NCBI GenBank assembly: GCA_040754425.1 | Contig: JBFMCR010000014.1 | Location: 62,001-126,000 of the forward strand | From: UBA6918 sp040754425 | GTDB taxonomy: Bacteria; Pseudomonadota; Gammaproteobacteria; Burkholderiales; Thiobacillaceae | Direction: 5' to 3' | Length of the DNA stretch: 64,000 bases | Part shown: positions 25,894 through 34,545 of the stretch, piece by piece | Layout of the letters: every line of letters starts with the position of its first letter | How positions within the stretch are numbered: position 1 is the stretch's first letter | Translations under genes and position numbers: made by a program | The notes under the pieces: generated by a model | What the model was told of the DNA's origin: nothing | Database searches by the model: none | What the model saw: only the letters and a program-made list of their open reading frames with translations

Positions 25894-26655
25894 TCAGTTC
25901 CTGACGTTGAAAGTGGCGGTGTAAACGCGCCGCAGCCTGAGGTCGGTCGGCGTCGTCTCGATGCCGTTGAAGGTGTACTTCTGTGCGGAAGTGACGGCAT
26001 TGTCGGCGGAGGCCAGCAGGATTTCCATCCTGACCGCAGCAATGTCTGTCCAGTCCGACACACTGGCCGGGTTGGTGTGATAAACGTCCACGCCGCGGGT
26101 ACTATCCCCCGCGCCGCCGGTATTCTCGCCATATTCGAAACGGATCTGTTCCACGCCCTCGATGATGGTCGCTGCATTCGGATTCGTTTTGACCTTGCAC
26201 ACGAGGTTGCCGCCCGAGACATACCAGCTTTCCCAATGTGGCGTGTTGCCGATTCCGGCCGAACCCGCCGGCACCGCCGCACCGGTGCAGTCGCGGCTGA
26301 GTCCATCCGACGCCCCCCAGTAGCGCACCACGAGCTTGGATGCAGTGCCGCCGATGTACTGACCAGCAGTAAAGCTGATGCCATCGAGCGTGTCAGCCGC
26401 AAAACCACCCGGGGGGGCGTACCCCGCAAAAGGATCATAGCGGTAGCCCGCGCGCCGCACGGCCCCGCCCACGGCGTCGAAACTGAAGCGCAGGTTTTCC
26501 TGCAGGCGCGAAACCGCATCCTGACCGCGCCCCGTGCTGCGGGTGCTGACGAAGACGCTGGAAACCGCGAGCAGCACGAGGAGGCCGATGGCCATGGCCA
26601 CCAGCAGCTCGACCAAGTTGAAGCCCTGTTGCCGAAAAGAAGTTTTCTTCTTCAT
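25894..26655 (-). CDS. pilW: Minor pilin PilW
   Basis: A 253-residue prepilin-like protein with cleavage site QQG/FNLVELLVAMAIGL and the conserved LQENLRFSFDAVGGAVRRAGY segment of PilW. PilW is part of the tip-priming complex with PilV, PilX, FimT and PilE. The ATG at 26653-26655 overlaps the pilV stop by four bases (ATGA), so an upstream in-frame extension is rejected. Confidence 0.94.
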   Translation of the reverse strand: MKKKTSFRQQGFNLVELLVAMAIGLLVLLAVSSVFVSTRSTGRGQDAVSRLQENLRFSFDAVGGAVRRAGYRYDPFAGYAPPGGFAADTLDGISFTAGQYIGGTASKLVVRYWGASDGLSRDCTGAAVPAGSAGIGNTPHWESWYVSGGNLVCKVKTNPNAATIIEGVEQIRFEYGENTGGAGDSTRGVDVYHTNPASVSDWTDIAAVRMEILLASADNAVTSAQKYTFNGIETTPTDLRLRRVYTATFNVRN

Positions 26656-27095
26656 ATCCGGGTCGATAGCTCGTAGGTATGGGTGGTATTGGCGGTTTCG
26701 CCGGCCGCCGCGCGCTCGGTCCATCTCACCCTGACCGTCACCGCGCCGCCGGCGATTTCGACCTCGCCGTCGCCTGCCGGCAGGGTGGCACTGATGTTAT
26801 CCAGCCACTGCGACAGGTCGTTTTCCGCAACGGTGGCGGGGGTGGCCGGCGCATCGTCTGCGAAGGCCAGCGCATAAGAGGCCACATTGCCGGAATTGGA
26901 GCGCATGCGGTCGATCATGTCGTAGGCGAGGATGACAGCCTGGCTGCGCAAATGCGCATTGGCATTGGTTTTCAGGCTGACCGCCTGCAAGCCGGCCAGA
27001 CCCAGCATGCCCAGGCTCAGGATGACGAGCGCGATGAGGACTTCGAGCAGGGAGAAGCCCCGTTGCTGCGGGACGGTATTGCGGCTTCTCAGCAT
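26652..27095 (-). CDS. pilV: Minor pilin PilV
   Basis: A 147-residue prepilin-like protein. The cleavage site QRG/FSLLEVLIALVILSLGMLG and the adjoining GLQAVSLKTNANAHLRSQA are typical of PilV. The ATG at 27093-27095 lies inside the end of fimT (seven-base overlap), consistent with coupled translation. It overlaps pilW by four bases. Confidence 0.94.
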   Translation of the reverse strand: MLRSRNTVPQQRGFSLLEVLIALVILSLGMLGLAGLQAVSLKTNANAHLRSQAVILAYDMIDRMRSNSGNVASYALAFADDAPATPATVAENDLSQWLDNISATLPAGDGEVEIAGGAVTVRVRWTERAAAGETANTTHTYELSTRI

Positions 27096-27646
27096 GAGCC
27101 CCCCGCCTGGATGCGCCCGGTGGAGCAGACATTGATCGTCCGGGTCAGGCTGCCGCCGCTGACGGTGATGGTCCCGCCCGTGGTGGCGCCGCCGCTGCCC
27201 ATGCTGCGGCCGGTAGGACGGAACGAAAGGTAGCTGCCGAAGTTGCCGCTCATGCTGACAGTGACGTTTTTCTTGCCGGGAAAGACGCGCATGACGGTGT
27301 CGCCGACGTCCACGGTGCCGGCCGTGCCGCCGTCCCTGAACACGATCCAGCCCTGGCTCCAGGTGCCGGTGCAGGACGTGCCGTTGCCGCTGGGGCACAA
27401 AGTCACGCGCAGGTTCTGGGTAATGCTTTCATTGCGCGCGAGCGCCAGGCTTGCCAGCATGCTGTCGGCCTGGCTTCGGACACGCTGGTTGGAAACGAAA
27501 CCGCCCACGCCGGGCACGGCAATGGCCAGGATGATGGTCAGCACGGCGAGCGTGACCATCAGTTCGACCAGGGTAAAGCCCGAGCCCGCCATGGGTTTGT
27601 ATCCACTCCTGCGTGTTTGCGGGGAACCGTCCCGTGCCATATGCAT
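27089..27646 (-). CDS. fimT: Pseudopilin FimT/GspH
   Basis: A pseudopilin with processing site GSG/FTLVELMVTLAVLTIILAIAVPG, then the GspH/FimT domain (NQRVRSQADSMLASLALARNESITQ...SQGWIVFRDGG) ending STGRIQAGGSC. I placed the start at the ATG at 27644-27646 (185 residues, 23-residue leader). An ATG six bases later, or one only five residues before the cleavage site, is also possible, as ribosome sites are weak. It heads the fimT-pilVWXY1E operon. Confidence 0.9.
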   Translation of the reverse strand: MHMARDGSPQTRRSGYKPMAGSGFTLVELMVTLAVLTIILAIAVPGVGGFVSNQRVRSQADSMLASLALARNESITQNLRVTLCPSGNGTSCTGTWSQGWIVFRDGGTAGTVDVGDTVMRVFPGKKNVTVSMSGNFGSYLSFRPTGRSMGSGGATTGGTITVSGGSLTRTINVCSTGRIQAGGSC

Positions 27647-27767
27647 TGTTTTCGCTTTCTGCCCGCAATTTTCTGGGCTCAGGATACCGTTTTGCGGTTT
27701 CAAGTCCAACGCCCGCAGGATCAAAGGCGCATAAAGAGGCACAAACGGCTGCTTTTCCAGACCCGTT

Positions 27768-28901
27768 TCAGATCACCCCCGGAATGAAGCGGTAAGGCAC
27801 GCGCGCCGCATATTCGCGATAGCCGTTGTGTCCGCGCAAAAGATGGCGTTCTTCGGTAATGGCGCGCAAATAGTAAATCAGCGTCCAGATCCCTACCGAG
27901 ATCAGCACCATGATGCCGTTCGTCCAGTTGCCGTGCCGGTAGGCTGCATACAACAAGGGCAAGGCCCCTATCCACCAGGCCATGTTCTTGCAGAAATAGG
28001 CCGGGTGCCGGATATAGCGGTAAGGCCCGCCGGAAACGATGCCGCGATTGGTGAGGTTGCTGGCCTTGAGATTGAGCGCAAGCGAGGCCCAGGCGTAAAC
28101 GGCCATCAAGGTCAAGAGGGAGAAATTCAGCGTGTAATGCAGCCAGTCTTCGCCAAAGCGCGGAAAGTCCGTGCTCTTCCACGGAATGACCTGCCCGACC
28201 CAGCCGTTGAATGGCGGATAACAGGCTAGGCACACCATCCAGCCGAACAGGGTGGGCTCAACGCTGCGGATGCGGTTGCGCAAGGCCGGCACCTCGACCA
28301 GATAGCCGATGGTGAAAACCAGCACATCGGCCAGCAGGATGATCTGCAGCAGCAGCCAGAACAGATGGGCGTCGAACAGGATGCGAAAGGAATAGCCCAC
28401 CCAGAAATCGAGCACGCCGGCCCATTGATGGCGCAGTCCGATGATGTGGCCGTACAGCCAGTTGATCATCAAGGGGGCGAAAAAGAATTTCAGGCCCAGC
28501 GCCAGCGCCGCCTGGCGCACCGGCCACGAGCGCGGCAACTCCCTTTTCCGCAAGCCGCCGGCAAGCGCCCGGACGATCAGGCCGGCCTTGGACTTCATGC
28601 GCGGATGCAGGTAGTAATAGGGAATCAGCGCGACGGCGTAGACCCAGAACAGGCCCCAGACAATGTCGCGAAAACCGATGGTGAATTCGACGCTGCCGTA
28701 GTCCCAGTGCGCCCAGTTGCCGAGCAGCCGGATGTAATAAGGATTCCACCGGGTGTAGAACTCGATCGCCAGCCATGCGAAAGCCATGGTGGAGAAATAG
28801 TTGAGCAACAGCAGTCGAACGCGTTTGGACATGTCCTGGTAGGGGGGCGCCTCGATCCGGCCCGATTGATATCGGTTCCCTCTCCGGATATCTTGAGGCA
28901 T
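27768..28901 (-). CDS. Polytopic membrane protein with ICMT/PEMT-type methyltransferase C-terminus
   Basis: A protein of up to 377 residues with about eight hydrophobic segments. The C-terminal 120 residues match isoprenylcysteine carboxyl methyltransferase/phospholipid methyltransferase-like enzymes: NLTNRGIVSGGPYRYIRHP, then EERHLL and YREYAARVPYRFIP. Such bacterial enzymes are SAM-dependent, but their substrates are mostly unknown. It lies between two pseudopilin genes on the same strand, so it may be co-transcribed with them. The ATG at 28899-28901 directly follows the upstream stop; the ATG at 28830-28832 is an alternative start. Confidence 0.8.
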   Translation of the reverse strand: MPQDIRRGNRYQSGRIEAPPYQDMSKRVRLLLLNYFSTMAFAWLAIEFYTRWNPYYIRLLGNWAHWDYGSVEFTIGFRDIVWGLFWVYAVALIPYYYLHPRMKSKAGLIVRALAGGLRKRELPRSWPVRQAALALGLKFFFAPLMINWLYGHIIGLRHQWAGVLDFWVGYSFRILFDAHLFWLLLQIILLADVLVFTIGYLVEVPALRNRIRSVEPTLFGWMVCLACYPPFNGWVGQVIPWKSTDFPRFGEDWLHYTLNFSLLTLMAVYAWASLALNLKASNLTNRGIVSGGPYRYIRHPAYFCKNMAWWIGALPLLYAAYRHGNWTNGIMVLISVGIWTLIYYLRAITEERHLLRGHNGYREYAARVPYRFIPGVI

Positions 28902-29411
28902 TCAGCAAGACCCGGTCGAGGTGCGCACACGCCCGGTCGTGTTGAGGATGACGCTGCGTTTCACACCGTCCAGGCAGAAGTGGATGCTGCCATTGGACAG
29001 GTTGTTGGGCGCCCGGCTGATGCCGCTGGGCAGATAGCTGACATGGGTAGTGAAATTCGACACCGTCACGGTGACGTCATCGACCGCATCGGCCCGGGCA
29101 CGCAACACCGTGTCGGTGCCGTCGACAACGCCCCTCACACCTTCATCCACGAACACCAGCCAGCCCTCATGCCAGCCCGCCGCGCTCTGGCATGACGCCG
29201 CGTTGCCGGTTTTACACACGGTGACGCGCACTCCCCGCTTGATGGCCTCGCTGCGCGCGTACGCCAAAGCCCCGACCAGCTCGCCCGACAGGCCGGAGAA
29301 GCGCACACTTCTCACCAGATAAGCGTAGCCCGGAATGGCCATCCCCAATAAAATGGAGCCTATTGCCAGGGTGATGGCCAGTTCGGGCAAGGTCAGGCCG
29401 CGTTGATTCAT
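28902..29411 (-). CDS. Second FimT/GspH-type pseudopilin
   Basis: A 169-residue pseudopilin with a very short leader, MNQRG/LTLPELAITLAIGSILLGMAIPG, where leucine replaces the usual mature phenylalanine. The GspH domain follows (GELVGALAYARSEAIKRGVRVTVCKTG...GWLVFVDEG), ending NTTGRVRTSTGSC. It is a divergent paralogue of the fimT at 27089-27646, separated from it by the methyltransferase-like gene. It probably acts in pilus priming, but redundancy cannot be judged. Confidence 0.9.
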   Translation of the reverse strand: MNQRGLTLPELAITLAIGSILLGMAIPGYAYLVRSVRFSGLSGELVGALAYARSEAIKRGVRVTVCKTGNAASCQSAAGWHEGWLVFVDEGVRGVVDGTDTVLRARADAVDDVTVTVSNFTTHVSYLPSGISRAPNNLSNGSIHFCLDGVKRSVILNTTGRVRTSTGSC

Positions 29412-29541
29412 CCTCCTCCCCCCGGTCGGCGTTTTCGGCGATCAGGATGCGCAAGACCTGCCGGCAACGCCATATTTGCAACTTTAAGACACAAGACACG
29501 GGTTTCACAGTGCCCCCATTTTTTCTTCCGGGCAGCCGGGC

Positions 29542-30615
29542 ATGAGCCTGCATGTTCTCGTCATCGGCGGCGGCGTCACGGGCTTGAGCACGGCCTACGC
29601 GCTTTTGCGGCAGGGGCAAGTCGTTACCCTCGCCGACTTCGGGCATGCGGGCCAGTCCTCCTGGGCGGGCGCGGGCATCCTGTGCCCGCTGCTGCCGTGG
29701 GACTATGACGAGGCCGTCAACCGCCTGGCGCTCTCGGGCATGCAGGCCTGGCCAGACTGGGCGGCGGAAATCGCACGCCACTCCGGCCTGGATCCGGAAT
29801 ACTGGGCCTGCGGCATGGAGGTCCTGGCGGGCGAGTGGCAGCAGGCCGCGCTCGACTGGTGCCGGACCCATGACTTTCCTGCGTTTGGCAGGGGAAGCGG
29901 GCGTGTCTGGCTGCCGGCCGTGGCGCAGATACGCAATCCGCGCCTGATCGCGGCGCTGGCCGGTGCGGTGCGCAGCCTGGGCGGCAGGATACTGGCGGAA
30001 TGCAAAATCACCGGTCTGCGCGCGCAAGGCCGCAAGGTCGTCGTCGCCGCCGCCTCGGCGCAAGGCGAGCACGGTGCGGACGTTTTCGTGTGGGCCGGCG
30101 GCGCCTGGGCCGGACAGTCGCTGGGCGAAACCCCCGCCGTGCCCAACATCCGTCCGGTGCGCGGGCAAATGCTGCTGTATGCGCCGGGCAGCCACGGCCT
30201 GGACCATGTTCTTTATCGGGACGGCCTGTACCTGGTGCCGCGCCGCGACGGCCATCTGCTGGCCGGCAGCACGCTGGAAGATGCCGGCTTCGACGCCTCC
30301 ACCGCGCCCGAAACCCTGCACAGGCTGCACGAGGCCGCCTGCCGCCTGCTCCCCGACTTGCGCGGCCACGCCCCCATCCGCTCCTGGGCCGGGCTGCGCC
30401 CCGGCAGCCCGGACAACATCCCGGTCATCGACCGCCATCCCGACTACGACAATGTCTGGGTCAGCACCGGGCACTTCCGCTACGGCGTGACCATGGCGCC
30501 CGCGGGCAGTCGGCTGCTGGCAGAACTGATGCTGGGCAAGACGCCGCATATCGACCCTGCCCCCTATGCTTGGCAGGCGGCCCTGGAGCGGCACTGGCAA
30601 GGTGGCGCATGCTGA
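29542..30615 (+). CDS. thiO: FAD-dependent glycine/D-amino-acid oxidase, ThiO-like
   Basis: A 357-residue DAAO-superfamily flavoprotein. The N-terminal dinucleotide fold is VLVIGGGVTGLSTAYALLRQG. The C-terminal FAD-binding segment GLRPGSPDNIPVIDRHPDYDNVWVSTGHFRYGVTMAP matches ThiO, which oxidises glycine to iminoglycine for thiazole synthesis. No other thi gene is visible in the window, so a different amine substrate cannot be excluded. It is transcribed divergently from the pseudopilin operon and overlaps the next gene by seven bases. Confidence 0.85.
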   Translation: MSLHVLVIGGGVTGLSTAYALLRQGQVVTLADFGHAGQSSWAGAGILCPLLPWDYDEAVNRLALSGMQAWPDWAAEIARHSGLDPEYWACGMEVLAGEWQQAALDWCRTHDFPAFGRGSGRVWLPAVAQIRNPRLIAALAGAVRSLGGRILAECKITGLRAQGRKVVVAAASAQGEHGADVFVWAGGAWAGQSLGETPAVPNIRPVRGQMLLYAPGSHGLDHVLYRDGLYLVPRRDGHLLAGSTLEDAGFDASTAPETLHRLHEAACRLLPDLRGHAPIRSWAGLRPGSPDNIPVIDRHPDYDNVWVSTGHFRYGVTMAPAGSRLLAELMLGKTPHIDPAPYAWQAALERHWQGGAC

Positions 30616-31547
30616 GCATCTGGCGCTTTACCGACGGCAAGCGCGGCCACGACAACCAATCGCTGGGCCTTGTCGAGGCGCTGTGCCGGCTTGCGCCCTG
30701 CCGGGTGCAGACCTTCACGGTCAAGCGGGGCTGGCCGCAGGCGTTTGCCTGGCTGCTCGGCCGTTTTTCCGCCGGCCGCAACCTGCAAAAGCCCGATCTC
30801 ATCCTCGGCGCAGGCCACGCCACGCACTGGCCCATGCTGGCCGCGCGCCGCGCGCATGGCGGAAAAATCGCGGTGCTGATGAAGCCCTCGCTGCCCTTGT
30901 CGTGGTTCGACCGGGTGATTGCGCCGGCGCATGATTTTCCAAACCACCCCCACCCCAACCCTCCCCCACCGAGGGGGAGGGAAGAAATCATTTTGACCGA
31001 GGGGCCGCTCAACCGCATCCTGCCCAGTGCCGCGAAAGACGAAGGCCGCGGGCTGATGCTGATCGGCGGGCCGTCGTCCGAATACGGCTGGTCGGAGACC
31101 GCGCTGCTGAAACAAATCCACCTCGTCGCCCTGCACCGGCCGGAAACGGACTGGCTGCTGACCACCTCGCGGCGCACGCCGCGAGGTTTCCTTGCCAACC
31201 TTGGCAAGCTCGGCCTTGCCAATGTGCAAGCCTTCGCCCACGACGAAGTCGCAGGCGACTGGCTGCCGCACCAATTGGCGAGGGCTAAGCAGGTCTGGGT
31301 CACGCCCGACAGCGCCTCCATGGTGTACGAGGCGCTCACCTCCGGCGCGGCGGTGGGCTGTTTCGAACTGCCCTACGCCAGGCCGGGGCGCGTGGCGCGC
31401 GGCCTGGAAAAACTGGCGCGCGAAGGACGTCTGACCATGTTCGCGGATTGGGAACGCCGCGGCCGGCTCGAACCCGGTTCACAGCCATTGAACGAGGCGG
31501 AGCGCTGCGCGCGGCTGCTGCTGCAATGCCTGAACCGCGCGAACTGA
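30609..31547 (+). CDS. ELM1/DUF1022-family protein (GT-B-like fold)
   Basis: A 312-residue protein beginning MLSIWRFTDGKRGHDNQSLGL, the typical start of the mitochondrial-fission ELM1 family in bacteria. Internal motifs are LILGAGHATHWPMLAARRA, MLIGGPSSEYGW and VTPDSASMVYEALTSGAAVGCFELP, the last resembling a glycosyltransferase nucleotide-sugar site. Bacterial function is unknown; members often lie in LPS or cell-envelope clusters. Its middle carries a Pro/Arg-rich insert (FPNHPHPNPPPPRGREE) encoded by a palindromic element. It overlaps the thiO-like gene and is probably co-expressed with it. Confidence 0.83.
   Translation: MLSIWRFTDGKRGHDNQSLGLVEALCRLAPCRVQTFTVKRGWPQAFAWLLGRFSAGRNLQKPDLILGAGHATHWPMLAARRAHGGKIAVLMKPSLPLSWFDRVIAPAHDFPNHPHPNPPPPRGREEIILTEGPLNRILPSAAKDEGRGLMLIGGPSSEYGWSETALLKQIHLVALHRPETDWLLTTSRRTPRGFLANLGKLGLANVQAFAHDEVAGDWLPHQLARAKQVWVTPDSASMVYEALTSGAAVGCFELPYARPGRVARGLEKLAREGRLTMFADWERRGRLEPGSQPLNEAERCARLLLQCLNRAN
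30946..30981. repeat. Palindromic element inserted in frame in the ELM1-like gene
   Basis: The stretch contains CCCTCCCCC-ACC-GAGGGGGAGGG, a strong hairpin, and encodes HPHPNPPPPRGR in the reading frame. The same kind of peptide (PHPNPPP...) appears wherever this widespread CCCTCCCC-type element has landed in coding DNA. A relative sits in the hfq-hflX gap at 4597-4613. Confidence 0.75.
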
Positions 31548-31626
31548 GCGATGGAAGCGAAAGCAGGCTGCCGGCCGGGTTTATAATCCGCATCGAATCC
31601 ATGATGTCAGCGGGGGACGACAGCAC

Positions 31627-31944
31627 ATGAGACTGAAGCCGCAGGAGCTGGACGCCATCACCCGGGCCGCACGCGATGTGTTCGCGCCCGGAACGGCCGT
31701 ATTTCTGTTCGGTTCGCGCGCGGACGACAGCAGGCGCGGCGGCGACATCGATCTCCTCATAGAAACACGCCAACCCCTGACCCCGGCCCAACTGGTCGAG
31801 CAGCGGACCCGCTTCGTGTCCCGCCTTTATCGCGCACTCGATGAGCAGCGCATCGACATCGTGATCACCGCCCGAAAACAGCCGGACCCGAGGCCCGTGG
31901 TGGCCGACGCAAGAAGAACCGGCATACTGCTGGCGCAGGTATGA
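31627..31944 (+). CDS. MNT-type nucleotidyltransferase (minimal, antitoxin-like)
   Basis: A 105-residue DNA polymerase beta-superfamily domain with FLFGSRADDSRRGGDIDLLIE, holding the GS and DxD metal-binding residues, and a third acidic residue in RIDIVI. Such proteins act as MntA antitoxins that AMPylate HEPN toxins, or stand alone. The following 43-codon frame overlaps it by four bases but is too short for a normal HEPN partner. Linkage to the polysaccharide genes downstream may be incidental. Confidence 0.85.
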   Translation: MRLKPQELDAITRAARDVFAPGTAVFLFGSRADDSRRGGDIDLLIETRQPLTPAQLVEQRTRFVSRLYRALDEQRIDIVITARKQPDPRPVVADARRTGILLAQV

Positions 31945-32072
31945 ACCCCGCAGACAAACTCGGCGCCGCGCTGCTGGCCGCCATCGACGCCGCACGCGCC
32001 CTGGCAAGGCTTTATGCAAACTGGCGCGCGCGCCTGGCCGCGGAAAAGCTGATCGGGCCTGGCCAGGAATGA
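31941..32072 (+). CDS. 43-residue hypothetical protein coupled to the MNT gene
   Basis: It starts with ATGA overlap on the MNT stop and ends 11 bases before the next gene. The product is Ala/Leu/Arg-rich (MNPADKLGAALLAAIDAARA onward, then LARLYANWRARLAAEKL) and is predicted to be one or two amphipathic helices. It could be a partner peptide or the N-terminal remnant of a HEPN-type toxin, but the RxxxxH catalytic motif is absent. Coupling supports genuine translation; function is unknown. Confidence 0.5.
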   Translation: MNPADKLGAALLAAIDAARALARLYANWRARLAAEKLIGPGQE

Positions 32073-32082
32073 AAGAGCCCCA

Positions 32083-33213
32083 TTGAATCGCAAGCTGACC
32101 GTCGTGCAAGTCCTGCCCGCGCTCCAATCCGGCGGTGTCGAGCGCGGCGCCCTGGAAGTGGGCCGCCACCTGGTCGGGCACGGCCACCGCTCCATCGTGA
32201 TTTCCGCCGGCGGGCGCATGGTGGAGCAGCTCGTGCGCGAAGGCAGCGAACACGTGGCCTGGGACATCGGGCGCAAGAGCCTTTTGTCCCTGCGCCTCAT
32301 CCCGCGCCTGCGGCGCTTCCTGAGCGAGAACAAGGCGGACATCCTGCACGCGCGTTCGCGCATGCCGGCCTGGATCTGTTATCTCGCCTGGCGCGGCATG
32401 GACCCGCAAACGCGGCCGCGTTTCGTCACCACCGTGCACGGGCTTTATTCGGTCAATGCCTACAGCGCGGTGATGACCCGGGGCGAAGTCATCATTGCCG
32501 TGTCCGAGGCGGCGCGCGACTACATTTTGAAAAACCATCCCGCCGCCGATCGGCGGCGCATCGTGACGATCCCGCGCGGCGTCGACCCGGACGAATTTCC
32601 CTGCGGCTTCAAGCCGTCACAGGAATGGCTCAATGCCTGGCAGCGCGAATATCCTTCGCTGGCAGGGAAGAAGATTCTCACCCTGCCAGGCCGCATCACG
32701 CGCCTGAAAGGGCACCACGACTTCATCGAGCTGGTAGCTACCCTGCGCGCACGCCATTTCGATGTCCACGGCCTCATCGTCGGCGGCGAAGATCCCAACC
32801 GCCGGGCCTACGCCGGCGAAGTGCGCAAGGCCGTGCACGAGCGCGGTCTCGATGACGCCATCAGCTTCACCGGCAATCGCGCCGACATCCGCGAAATTTT
32901 CGCTGTTTCCGACCTCGTGCTCTCGCTGTCGAACAAGCCCGAATCCTTCGGCCGCAGCGTGCTCGAAGCACTGAGCCTGGGCATCCCGGCCGTAGGCTAC
33001 AGCCATGGCGGCGTGAGCGAGATTCTGCGCACGCTCTATCCTGCAGGCGCGGTCGAGGCCGGCAACGTGGCGCAACTGGTCGAGACCGTCGCCCGCCTGC
33101 TGGAAAAGCCGGTCGCGGTCGGCGCCGACAACCCCTATACCCTGAAAAACATGCTCGAGCGCACGCTCGCGCTCTACGAACAAGCCGCCGCATCCCGTAA
33201 ACTACGGGATTGA
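32083..33213 (+). CDS. Family 4 (GT-B) glycosyltransferase
   Basis: A 376-residue retaining glycosyltransferase starting at TTG with AAAGAG nine bases upstream. The acceptor-side N-terminus VLPALQSGGVERGALE and the C-terminal donor region (LPGRITRLKGHHDFIEL, SNKPESFGRSVLEALSLGIPAVGYSHGG) contain the E-x7-E signature of GT4 enzymes. It probably adds a sugar to a lipid-linked glycan at the cytoplasmic face. It opens the plus-strand part of the polysaccharide locus. Confidence 0.92.
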   Translation: MNRKLTVVQVLPALQSGGVERGALEVGRHLVGHGHRSIVISAGGRMVEQLVREGSEHVAWDIGRKSLLSLRLIPRLRRFLSENKADILHARSRMPAWICYLAWRGMDPQTRPRFVTTVHGLYSVNAYSAVMTRGEVIIAVSEAARDYILKNHPAADRRRIVTIPRGVDPDEFPCGFKPSQEWLNAWQREYPSLAGKKILTLPGRITRLKGHHDFIELVATLRARHFDVHGLIVGGEDPNRRAYAGEVRKAVHERGLDDAISFTGNRADIREIFAVSDLVLSLSNKPESFGRSVLEALSLGIPAVGYSHGGVSEILRTLYPAGAVEAGNVAQLVETVARLLEKPVAVGADNPYTLKNMLERTLALYEQAAASRKLRD

Positions 33214-33242
33214 CGTCCCCACCACGCAAGAAAAAGCGAACC

Positions 33243-34526
33243 ATGACCACCATCGCGATCATCGGCCTGGGCTATGTCGGCCTGCCGCTCGCCGTCGAAT
33301 TCGGCAAGCGCTATCCCACCATCGGCTACGACCTCTCGGAGGCCAAAATCGCCAGCTACCGCAAGCACTGCGATCCTTCCGGCGAGGTACCCGACGCCGA
33401 ACTCGAGGCTGCGACGCAACTTGCCTACACCACCGACCCCGCCGAACTCGGCAAGGCCGACTACCTCATCATCGCCGTGCCTACGCCGGTGGACGCCGCA
33501 CACCAGCCCGATTTCGCGCCGCTGGTGAGCGCTTCCGCCGCCGCCGGCAGGCACATGAAGCGCGGCGCCACAGTCGTTTATGAATCCACCGTCTATCCCG
33601 GCGCCACCGAGGAAATCTGCATCCCCGTGCTGGAGCGCGAATCCGGCATGAAATGGAAGCAGGATTTTCATGTCGGCTACTCGCCCGAGCGCGTCAACCC
33701 CGGCGACCGCGAGCGCACCATCACCAGGATCGTGAAGGTCGTGTCCGGCGACGATGCGGCAACGCTTGATCGCGTGGCCGGGCTGTACGGCTCCATCATC
33801 GCCGCCGGCGTGCATCGCGCCAGTTCCATCAAGACCGCCGAGGCTTCCAAGGTCATCGAGAACACGCAGCGCGATCTCAACATCGCGCTGATGAACGAGC
33901 TCGCCATCATTTTCGACAGGATCGGCATCGACACCCTGGAAGTGCTGGAAGCAGCCGGCACCAAGTGGAACTTCCTGCCTTTCCGTCCCGGCCTGGTGGG
34001 CGGGCACTGCATCGGCGTTGATCCCTACTACCTCACGCACAAGGCCGAAATGCTGGGCTACCACCCGCAGGTCATCCTGGCCGGCCGCCGCATCAACGAC
34101 GGCATGGCGCAGTTCGTGGCGCAGCAGACGGTCAAGCAGCTCATCAAGGCAGGCAGCGCGGTGAAAGGCGCCAGGGTCATCGTGCTCGGCCTCACCTTCA
34201 AGGAAAACTGCTCGGACCTGCGCAATTCCAAGGTGGCGGATCTGGTGCGCGAGTTGCAGGAATACGGCTGCGAAGTGGCGGTGCACGACCCGGTCGCCGA
34301 CCCGGCCGAGGCGCGGCACGAATACGGCATCGAACTCACGCCATGGCACGATCTCCCCGCCGGGGCCGACGCCATCGTCGCTGCGGTCGCGCACCGCCAT
34401 TATCGCGACATGCCGCTGGGCGATCTTTTGGGCAGATTGTCCGCCGAAGGCGTCTTCATCGACGTCAAGTCGAGTTTCGACGCCGCGGCCATCCGCAGCG
34501 CCGGGCATCGGCTCTGGCGGCTTTGA
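33243..34526 (+). CDS. UDP-N-acetylhexosamine/UDP-sugar 6-dehydrogenase (TviB/WbpA type)
   Basis: A 427-residue nucleotide-sugar dehydrogenase that oxidises C6 of a UDP-sugar to the uronate in two NAD-dependent steps. The N-terminal Rossmann motif is IGLGYVGLPLAVEFG. The catalytic cysteine is C256 in GGHCIGVDPYYL, and LGLTFKENCSDLRNSKV identifies the UDP-HexNAc dehydrogenase subgroup (TviB/WbpA/VipA) rather than UDP-glucose dehydrogenase. Thus the glycan likely contains an amino-uronic acid. The ATG at 33243 is chosen because the fold begins there. Confidence 0.92.
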   Translation: MTTIAIIGLGYVGLPLAVEFGKRYPTIGYDLSEAKIASYRKHCDPSGEVPDAELEAATQLAYTTDPAELGKADYLIIAVPTPVDAAHQPDFAPLVSASAAAGRHMKRGATVVYESTVYPGATEEICIPVLERESGMKWKQDFHVGYSPERVNPGDRERTITRIVKVVSGDDAATLDRVAGLYGSIIAAGVHRASSIKTAEASKVIENTQRDLNIALMNELAIIFDRIGIDTLEVLEAAGTKWNFLPFRPGLVGGHCIGVDPYYLTHKAEMLGYHPQVILAGRRINDGMAQFVAQQTVKQLIKAGSAVKGARVIVLGLTFKENCSDLRNSKVADLVRELQEYGCEVAVHDPVADPAEARHEYGIELTPWHDLPAGADAIVAAVAHRHYRDMPLGDLLGRLSAEGVFIDVKSSFDAAAIRSAGHRLWRL

Positions 34527-34545
34527 GGCAGACGCGCATGCAAGC

